Shown here: positions 56,560-64,000 of the stretch, piece after piece
Numbering within the stretch: position 1 is the first letter of the stretch
Layout of the letters: every line of letters starts with the position of its first letter
Assembly: GCA_021018995.1 (NCBI GenBank)
Contig: CM037585.1
Location: forward strand, 127,004,831-127,068,830
DNA: 64,000 nt
Direction: 5' to 3'
From: Chloranthus sessilifolius
Taxonomy: Eukaryota > Streptophyta > Magnoliopsida > Chloranthales > Chloranthaceae
Notes under the pieces: generated by a model
Told to the model about the DNA's origin: nothing
What the model saw: the letters and a program-made list of their open reading frames with translations, nothing else
Databases searched by the model: none
Position numbers and translations under genes: made by a program

Positions 56560-58259
56560 TGTATCCATAACATGTGTGTGTTGTATATCTAGGGGGATGT
56601 GTGTGTTATATATATAGGGGGATGCCCCGGTGACAAGTGTAAAAAAGAAATGAAAAGATTTTGACATATATATATAGAGAGAGATTTTTGGCTTAGATGT
56701 ACCTGATTGACTCCTTTTCTTTTAGTTACCTCTTACATCTACTTTTGCTTTTTAGTTTCTTTAGCGCCATCGACCGTCATTGGGACTTGGATGTTTTGCT
56801 GAGCTGGCCCGGTGACGGTTGAAGGTTACCTCATATCTGCACATGTGAGAGTAATGTTGTCAGCAGTTTTATTCTCCTCCTTGTTAGTTGTCAAGGGGGG
56901 TAAGTGTCTCAGACCGGAGTCTAGTAGTAAAAGATGAATATATGCTCTCTCTTTTTCTTTTCTTTTTTTCTTTTCTTCTTTTTTTCTTTTCCTTCTTTTT
57001 TTTTTTCTTAAAAAAAAATGAAAATAATGCAACAGGGAAAGCAAATAGCTAAGATAGAAATAAAACAATAAAAATAAAAATTCCCCAGTGTAGGAGCGTG
57101 GTATGATTGGCAGTATGGTATCTTCGATAGCATTTTCTGGATGATAACTTCGTCGTTCCTTATCTTCTTTGTGGGCAAGCCGACATTTCTAATATGATTC
57201 TTTTTCTAATCCAAAAAATTGCCCCAACATCAAGATGCAATGGAGCTTTTCTGGGTTTCGAGATGAGCACTTTGGGTCTATGAGCAATCATGGGAATTTG
57301 GTGAGTTAGTTTTGAGGAAAAGATGATCGGTACTGTCATCGAACCGGGAAGGACTCTTTGATTAGGTCAGTTGTATACAGGTTTTATCTTAGGGTGGTGG
57401 TCATCCTATCCCGTGGTTATTAGGGAGAAGTATGGTAGGCATAGTAGGTGATTGCATCAGTCATCATTCATTAGTTTTCAGTTTCATTTCTAGGAATATC
57501 CTCTAAGGCTTCTGATTTACATCAAAAATACAAAAAAAAGAGAGGAGGGAGGTAAGGCTCATTGATGCGAGGAATAGTTTGTATCTAATATTTTCTAAAA
57601 GGAGTAGATAACAATCTTTTTCTTAGAGGAGATACGGGATGCCATGATCGAGCTCGTCGTCATATTTTAGCACCATCAAAAGCTTACATTCAATGGTTAG
57701 CAGGAATTTGTCCTCCTCCCGCCACCTTACGACGACATCTAGTAGTATGGGGCCATCAGGGATGCCATCGTAGCTTGCTTATACACTTCTAGTATAGTTA
57801 CCAGGGATGTCCTCACAGTCTGCTTATGCTTCCCTAAGCTCATTGACTTGTTCATTTGTCGTAATGCTCTCGCTCGATTTTTTTTATATATGTATTTTAA
57901 AAGCATCTTGCTAACTTAAGAATAATGAGTTTTAATTAAACCTAACATCTTTATTTTTTTTTTGCTCTAACGTCTCCTCTAATGGCCAGGGAAGGGAAAT
58001 GAGGATTGGGTGTTACTTATGCTTTTGAAAGAGGTTAGATAGGTCACCAGTCCTTTAATCAGATTGCCCGAGTGAGAAAAGTTGAGCGATAAATTGGAGG
58101 TCTTAAAGATATTCTGAGAATTGAAGGCGTACGACCAATGAATGGGTCGTGATAACTGTGGGGGTGATAAGTATAAGTATTTAACCATAGGATGTGAAGA
58201 TCACAGGGCTAAGAGTAATATTTTCTATGGTACATGGCGTTCCAAGGGCTAGGGAGTTC
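56560..58259. other. 3' region of PMD gene and untranslated region of right TAT
   Basis: After the PMD stop comes the hairpin motif (GGGGG-ATG-CCCC, 56617-56628), then T-rich sequence. From about 56820 to 57972 the sequence matches the complement of 30234-30960 of the left TAT copy. No other gene is seen. A GCAAAAAAAAAATAAAG-like run on the minus strand starts the block that follows the integrase. Confidence 0.6.
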
Positions 58260-59230
58260 CTCCCCGTCTTGGTTCGCCAGTTTTTAGGCATTTCCAGGGT
58301 ATGCGGCTATTATGACATATGGGCCTTCCCAATTCGGTTTCAGTTTTCCTTTTGGATGGGCGTGCTTAGAAGGCATGATTTTCTTCAGGACTAATTCCCC
58401 AATATTAAAGGTTCGTTCAAGGACTTTCTTATCATAAGCCATGGCCACTCTCCTCTTATATACCTGAGCATGATCAGTTGCCCTTAGACGTGTTTCATCG
58501 AGCTGCTCTAACTGCGTGAGTAGGGCAATTCTCCTCTCGTCCAAGGATAGCTCATCATCGAGTTGAATCTGTAAGGATGGTACTTGTATCTCGTATGGTA
58601 GGACTGCCTCCATCCCGTAGGTAAGAAGGTAGGGAGTTGGGCCAGTGGCCGTACGAATAGAGGTCCTATAGGCCCAGAGTGCTTCTGGTAGTCGTTCAGG
58701 CCAGTCGGCCTCATTGCTTGTTTCTATTGTGCATTTTAGGATTCGAATCAGCATTTTATTTGTAGCTTCTGCCTGTCCATTGCCCTGAGGGTAGAACGGT
58801 GATGAGTGGCGTAGATCGATGTTATACTTCTTGCATAACTTCTTTGTCTTTTCCACGATAAACTGTGGTCCGTTGTTAGTGACAAACATTCTGGGTACTC
58901 CAAACCTGGTGATGATATTTCAAATGATAAACCTTACGAGTGCTAAAGCAGTGATTTTGACATAGGATTTAACTTCTGCCCATTTAGAGTAGTATTTGGT
59001 TGATATAAGTATGAACGTGTGCTTGTGAGTGTTCTCAACTGTATCTGTGAAAGGTTTAATGACATCGAAGGCCCATATCAAAAATGGCCATGGCGCGGTC
59101 ATAGTGTTCAATGCTACAGATGGAGCTTTGATAAGTGCAACGTGTTCTTGGCATTGCTTACAGGATTGGACGTAGAGGTGGCAATCTCTGATCATTGTTG
59201 GCCAGAAGTAGCCTTGTCATATAACCTGAT
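58260..59230 (-). pseudogene. integrase of right TAT element
   Basis: The zinc-binding end and first core part (58920-59195) include CHLYVQSCKQCQEH and the core start WPFLIWAFDVI. The second part (58284-58889) includes FVTNNGPQFIVEKTKKLCKK, SSPFYPQGNGQAEATNKMLI, LPEALWAYRTSIRTATGPTP, YLLTYGMEAVLPYEI and the C-terminal FNIGELVLKK and PNWEGPYVI. Typical of the TAT/Ogre lineage, with no chromodomain. Confidence 0.9.
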
Positions 59231-59699
59231 TGGTGAGTCTCTATCTATCGGAGTGGGCACCACAGGCACTAGTGTGTGCTTCCCGGATGATGTATTATCC
59301 TTCGGCAATCGTGACGCATCGTAGCAGTACTCCTTTAGTAAAGGCTTCTTTGTATTATGTTTTGCTGAGTATGTAGAATCGGGCGCATCAATTTCTTATA
59401 GTCTTTCATTCGATCTTAGTGGTGTATGGGGGGGCGTGTTGATGTTTCAAGAAGTTTTAGATGTCGAAATACCACGATTGTCCATCGTCGGTCGGTGATT
59501 TTTCAAATCTGAACATAGCAACTTTAGTTTCCATCTTGACGTGCTTTTTTGGGGTGATTGCTTCTTTCGGTCATGTACTTGTGGGGAGGACAGGTAATTA
59601 TCTCTTGACGGTCCATGCTACCTCGTGGGTCTGTCAGCTTTTCGATGAAGAAGGTCTTGATATTTTACCCGATGGGTATTTGGATGACCGAGGCTAGCT

Positions 59700-60110
59700 G
59701 GCTAAGGAATTTGTAAGCTCATTTTCTAATCTAGGGATGTGCGTAAAAGAGATTCTTTCAAATTTCTTTATCAAATATTGAGCGGTTTCTAGGTATGACA
59801 TTAGTCTCATTTCCTTAGTTTTTCATTCTCCTATGACTTGTGAAATTACTAGTTTGAAATCACCGATGGTTTTTAACTATTTAACACCTAATTGTAGTGC
59901 TGCTCGTAGTCCAACAACAAAGGCTTCATATTCTGTGACATTATTAGTGATGGGGAAATCTAGTTGTAAAGCTTTAGGTATGACAACTCCTTCTAGGCTT
60001 AGGAGGACTATCCCGATGCCTTGTCCTTTATAATTTAAAGCACCGTCGAAATAAAGGGTCCATGAGGTCTTATCGGACTCTTCGTTATGAATCATGAGTA
60101 GGTCTTCATC
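59700..60110 (-). pseudogene. second (archaeal-type) RNase H of right TAT element
   Basis: Reads WTLYFDGALNYKGQGIGIVL, LDFPITNNVTEYEAFVVGLR and AALQLGVK: the D and E positions of a type I RNase H acquired in addition to the usual one. Its place between RT-RNaseH and integrase defines TAT/Ogre elements. Confidence 0.85.
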
Positions 60111-60289
60111 AGGGAAATCCGTGTGTATGGGTTCATCACTAGGGAGTGGGAGATCTACAAGGTAAACGGCGATTGCTTGTCCTTTAATCGATTTCTACGT
60201 GACGTAAGTGACATCGAATTCTTGTAAGAGCAGATGCCAGCGAGCGATCTTTCCTGATATTGCAGGCTTTTTGAATACATACTTCAAAG

Positions 60290-60780
60290 GGTCCATTCAA
60301 GCTAGTACTAGTATTTTATGTGCTCCGAAGTAGTGTCGTAATTTGGTAGAGGCCCACACCAATGTGAGGCAAGTCTTCTCCATTGAAGTGTATTTTTGTT
60401 CGTATTCGACTATCGTCCTACTGAGGTAGTAGATAGCCTTCTCTCTCTTGCCGTCTTCTTTATATTGTTTAAGAATTACTTCCATTGCTTTATCGTTCGC
60501 TGAGAGGTATAAAATTAGAGGTCTTCCGGGAGCAGGTGGCGATAGTATTGGCGGGTTAAGGAGGTACTTCTTGATATTGTCGAAGGCTTGCTGACACTGA
60601 TCATCCCATTTATACTTAGTTCCTCCTTTATGTAGTCTGTAGAAAGGATCGCATCTGTCTGAATGCTGGGAGATAAATCTTCTGATGAATTGTAATCTTC
60701 CTATCAAGCCTCGTAACTCTTTAATATTACTGGGAGGCGGCATCTCAAGGATGGCTCTGACTTTTGCAGGGTCAACTTCG
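60290..60780 (-). pseudogene. RT connection and first RNase H of right TAT element
   Basis: Reads PPPSNIKELRGLIGRLQFIR, RFISQHSDRCDPFYRLHKGG, FDNIKKYLLNPPILSPPAPG, RPLILYLSANDKAM and YYLSRTIVEYEQKYTSMEKT. Normal order after RT. Confidence 0.85.
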
Positions 60781-60899
60781 ATCCCTCACTTGCTAACTAT
60801 GAAATCAAGTAACTTTTCGGAAGTAACCCTGAAGACACATTTTTTAGGTTCATTTTTAGCTGGTATTTATTAGTTCTTTGTAACACCAGTCGGAGTGCT

Positions 60900-61480
60900 T
60901 CAAACATGTCATACTTGCGTTTGGGACTTCACTAATATGTCATCGACGTAGACTTCTATACACTTATGCATCATGTCATGAAAGATAGCCATCATAGCAC
61001 ATTGATACCTGGCTCCTGCGTTCCTAAGCCCAAAAGGCATAACGATGTAACAGTATGTACCCCATGGTGTGGTGAAAGAAGTCTTCTCTTGGTCGGACTC
61101 TGCTAATTTGATATGATTATATCCAAAGAAATCGTTCATAAAGGATAGTATCTCATAGTCAGCGGTGTTGTCGACTAGAGTGTCAATGTGTGGAAGTGGG
61201 AAGTCATCTTTTGGGCATGCCTGGTTGAGGTTTTGGAAGCCGATGTAAACTCGTACTCTGTCATCTTTCTTGGAGATAGGTACTATGTTGGCGACCCACT
61301 TCGGGTAAAGAACGACTCGAATAAATTTAGCTTTATGTAACTTGTCGACTTCCTCTTTAATTTGGAGGGCGGTTTATGGGTGCATCCTACGGAGTTTCTG
61401 CTTAACAAGCTTTACATCGGGTTTTAAGACAAGGCGATGTTCTACTAAATTTGGGTCTAAATCGGGCATGTCCTCGTAGA
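60900..61480 (-). pseudogene. reverse transcriptase of right TAT element
   Basis: The reading includes WVANIVPISKKDDRVRVYIG, FQNLNQACPKDDFPLPHIDT, LVDNTADYEILSFMNDFFGY, TSFTTPWGTYCYIVMPFGLR, NAGARYQCAMM and the catalytic box EVYVDDILVKS. Several breaks in the N-terminal part. Confidence 0.88.
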
Positions 61481-63070
61481 ACCATGCGAAGGAATCAGTA
61501 GCTTCTTAGGTTTCTCTTCAGTGCCAAAGTTAAGTTCTTCCGTGCGTTCTGCGACATCTTCGGTTTGCTCATCGAAACGCTTGATAACCCATTGGAAGTC
61601 CAGTGCCTCCTCTGTAACTGGTGCTCTTTCTTCATTCTCGATAAGTTCGTATACTAAAAAATTGCTACACTAGGGATCTGAGTTTGTGAAAGGTAACCCT
61701 TCATCTGCACAATCTATGACTGAGAGATCTTTGGTAAGGTGAAGGTCAAGATTACTGATTCTTCTCTAAAAGTCATGAAGTATCTCGTCTGGTATGATCA
61801 CGGGCTTGTTGTTTAGTCAGGTTGCTTTATGTCCTCGTGTGGGGAATGGGATAAAAACCTTAGAAGAAAAGTCTCCTTGTTGGTCACAAATTTGGTTCGG
61901 GATGAAGAGTTCCTTTTCTTTTCTGGGGTTCTTTGATTTTTTTAGATTTTATATTTTTGAATTTTTAGGGCTTTGTGTTTTTTCTATTTTTTTTATTTTT
62001 GACAATAAATATGGTATAGGGTTGGTCGCCTCAAGGGGCGCCGAGAGAATTGCTTCCTCTAGTTGAGGGAGCGAGACGGCTGCTGGAGCCGTTCGGGTGA
62101 TTCTTCGATAAATGAGGACTTGTTGTGACATCGACATTTTATTTTTGGAGTCCCCATCTGATGAGATCTTTTGAACGAGTGACGCTGGTGACAGCGTCAC
62201 TAACACTTGGACTTCTCCTGCCACATTGATCGCCTCTTCTTCGAAGAAGCTCTGAAGATCGTAGTCAATTAAACTATCATCCTCTAGGTTGTAATAATGT
62301 TATTCTTCCCACTGAGGGAGATCTTTCAAAGGATCCTCAGGGGTAGCGAGCTATTTTTCTTGATCTTCATAATATGTTAGGATAAGCGTGCATGTTCGGC
62401 AGTGAGATTGATAATAGTAAAGAATGCAGGGGGATTCCCAAGGGCATTCCCATCTTTCTAGGTTAGAGTCGAAGACAATATCGAATTCATCTTCTTGATC
62501 TGATAGTGTTTGAAGTCCTAGATTGGCTTGCTCCGCTAACTGAAGTGCTGGGAGGTCTATCCAGTAGTCCTCATCATCACTCCGGGGAGGTTGCCATTCT
62601 GCCTATAGAGATTTCTAAAATATTTAGAATTGCGGTGAATCTGGGGATGTAGAAGTGTCTAGTTCAAGTTCCTCTTCAAACTCTATGAGGGCATGTTGGG
62701 TGTTTCCCCCTAAGTCAATCGGATGACCGTTGGGATTTTCTGCTTCTTGTGCCGGTAGCTGAGCTGGTAGGTCATCACTTGTGTCGATGGTCACGAGGCT
62801 GGAATGATTCGATTCTCCTATCGTAGAGTGTCAGATCTAACTAGCGAAGCGTTCTAATATGTTAGTGCATGCCTTACAGCGTGGTTGGTATGGGTAGGCG
62901 ATACAAGGGGAGTCCCAAGGGCATTCCTATCCCTCAAGGCCAAGGCCGAGGCGGATGCTATACAAGTTAGTATTTTCTTGTGGAGTATCATCTATTTCCC
63001 ATGTTAAGCGTAGGTGTTCTTCACTATCTTGCAAGGCTGCTATGTGAAAATCTTCGTCGACAGTGGATTC
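61481..63070 (-). other. linker between G-patch region and RT of right TAT element
   Basis: About 1.6 kb of weakly coding minus-strand sequence with short Glu/Asp/Ser-rich stretches, for example 61949-62224 (MAGEVQVLVTLSPASLVQKI). No domain recognised. Such long, poorly conserved linkers are usual in TAT/Ogre pol. Confidence 0.5.
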
Positions 63071-63560
63071 CTAGTCTTCTACTTGTGGGTCGAGTTCTAG
63101 AGGTTCTTCTCTCCTTTCTTCTGTAAATTCCTTAGTGTCAAACATGGGTTTGACTACTTCGAGCAGTTTATCAATATCGTCGTTTAAATTAATTAAATCA
63201 TTGAACGCTTTAGTCATTCGCTCAATTTTCACTTCTTGGGATCTAGTAAAGGACACTTCCTTATGCTTTGGCACATCTGCTTTCTCAGTGATCCCATAGG
63301 CGAAGTGGTCATATAGAGACCATTTTGGCGAGGTAGGGGACAAGTCGGCTTGTGGGCCGTCCTATTGGTAACCTAACACTATGTGCTTATGTATTTGCAT
63401 TGGGACAACGGGTCCTACTTGACCTTGCTTATTTTTACCGAGTCTGATGTAGGGAACGTATCCAAGTTGGTACATAAGGTCCCACCCTTTTGTCGCAATA
63501 GGGTTAATGGCATAGAGTTTGGCGAGGTCTGGGCCAACCTCTCTTCTCATTAATTTTTAT
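63071..63560 (-). pseudogene. G-patch-like segment of right TAT pol
   Basis: Reads GPDLAKLYAINPIATKGWDL, MYQLGYVPYIRLGKNKQGQV and GPVV, a G-patch-like module between protease and RT, followed by WSLYDHFAYG and a Lys/Glu-rich stretch. G-patch modules at this place are known in plant TAT elements. Confidence 0.65.
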
Positions 63561-63689
63561 CGACGCGTTGGGAGAGACCTAGGAGGGGTAGGGGGACGAA
63601 CTTCCACAACGGTTGTCTCACCATGGATTCGAGTCTTTTGAATCTGGTCTGTGTTTAATACATAATTGTGAGCGGTTGGTATGCTTGCC

Positions 63690-64000
63690 GCATAATCAGT
63701 ATCCATCTCCTAGAGGGGTGCATCAGTGTATATACAAACGATGGAGTCCTCGTATGGGAATTTGACACATTGATGGTATGTGGATGCGACTGCCTTCATT
63801 GACTCCAACCATTTTCTTCCTAAAATGAGGTTGTACATACTAGCAGAATTAGAAATATGGAAGGTAACATCTTTCGTTACAGGTCTGAGGTGAACCTATA
63901 ACTTGATAGTTCCTTTGATAAAGCGATGCGAGCCATCATAAGCTCTGAGTGACGGTGCAGAGGGCCTGACATCCTGCTCCGTATATTCAAACATTTTTAA
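63690..64000 (-). pseudogene. protease part of right TAT pol, cut by window edge
   Basis: Reads SAPSLRAYDGSHRFIKGTIK, VHLRPVTKDVTFHISNSASM, YNLILGRKWLESMKAVASTY and HQCVKFPYE: the distal half of a retropepsin fold with the usual LILGR.W box. The active-site part and gag are beyond the right edge. Confidence 0.7.

Larger units (their letters stand above)
36000..64000 (-). mobile_element. TAT/Ogre-like Ty3/gypsy element (right copy), interrupted, open at the right edge
   Basis: From the right edge leftwards come protease, G-patch-like segment, long linker, RT, RNase H, a second (archaeal-type) RNase H, integrase, a long 3' region with an antisense PMD gene, and an LTR remnant near 36.0-36.6 kb. 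The second RNase H before integrase is the hallmark of the TAT/Ogre lineage. A plus-strand Tekay (38178-50362) interrupts the 3' region. gag and 5' LTR lie outside the window. There are many breaks (more than ten), so it is an old fossil. Confidence 0.8.

Noticed and set aside
1-64000. tRNA, rRNA or organelle-derived genes
   Set aside because: I saw no cloverleaf with a conserved T-loop and no rRNA-like block; the only tRNA-like signals are the primer-binding sites of the retroelements.

Overview
The window looks like nuclear DNA of a flowering plant, probably a eudicot. The evidence is AT-rich spacer, plant-type exon fragments (peroxisomal malate dehydrogenase with a PTS2 signal, calreticulin, mitochondrial ribosomal protein uS5), a CACTA transposon end, a plant mobile domain (PMD) gene, and long Ty3/gypsy LTR retroelements of the Tekay and TAT/Ogre lineages. 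No intact host gene lies wholly inside. At most, the promoter and leader of a minus-strand gene run off the left edge.

Layout. 1-600: promoter and leader-like sequence of a minus-strand gene. 757-1130: a CACTA terminus with subterminal inverted repeats. 3856-6383: minus-strand exon fragments of at least three unrelated host genes in series, best read as gene pieces captured by that transposon. 6450-8500: AT-rich spacer. About 8500-13830: an old plus-strand Tekay-like element, split by a 2.8-kb solo LTR (10182-12986, perfect 5-bp target duplication). About 13830-36000: a plus-strand TAT/Ogre-like element with gag and 3' region but almost no pol, split by a 12.8-kb minus-strand Tekay element (16570-29360). 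About 36000-64000: a second TAT/Ogre-like element on the minus strand, open at the right edge, split by a 12.2-kb plus-strand Tekay element (38178-50362). The 3' parts of the two TAT elements face each other as a large inverted repeat centred near 35.7 kb. The right-hand TAT element carries an antisense PMD gene (52.4-56.6 kb) with its own TATA box.

How the parts relate. Both younger Tekay elements have the order LTR-PBS-gag-(intron-like gap)-PR-RT-RNaseH-IN-chromodomain-accessory ORF-PPT-LTR. The accessory ORFs are homologous to each other and each has its own TATA box. The most striking pattern is that each family has a private palindromic motif array: ATCGATTAATCGAT in one Tekay, CTCGCTCGAGCGAG in the other, and GCGC..AATT..GCGC in TAT. 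Each family's motif lies in its LTR and again just upstream of the TATA box of its accessory gene. This recalls anti-silencing systems in which a transposon-encoded protein recognises motif arrays in its own element, but that reading is inference. Other recurring LTR features are 15-bp palindromes with compensating changes, a conserved acidic peptide reading, and a hairpin at the 3' end of antisense units in the TAT elements.

All retroelements are treated as fossils: every one appears broken, and only family, parts, limits and rough age are given.
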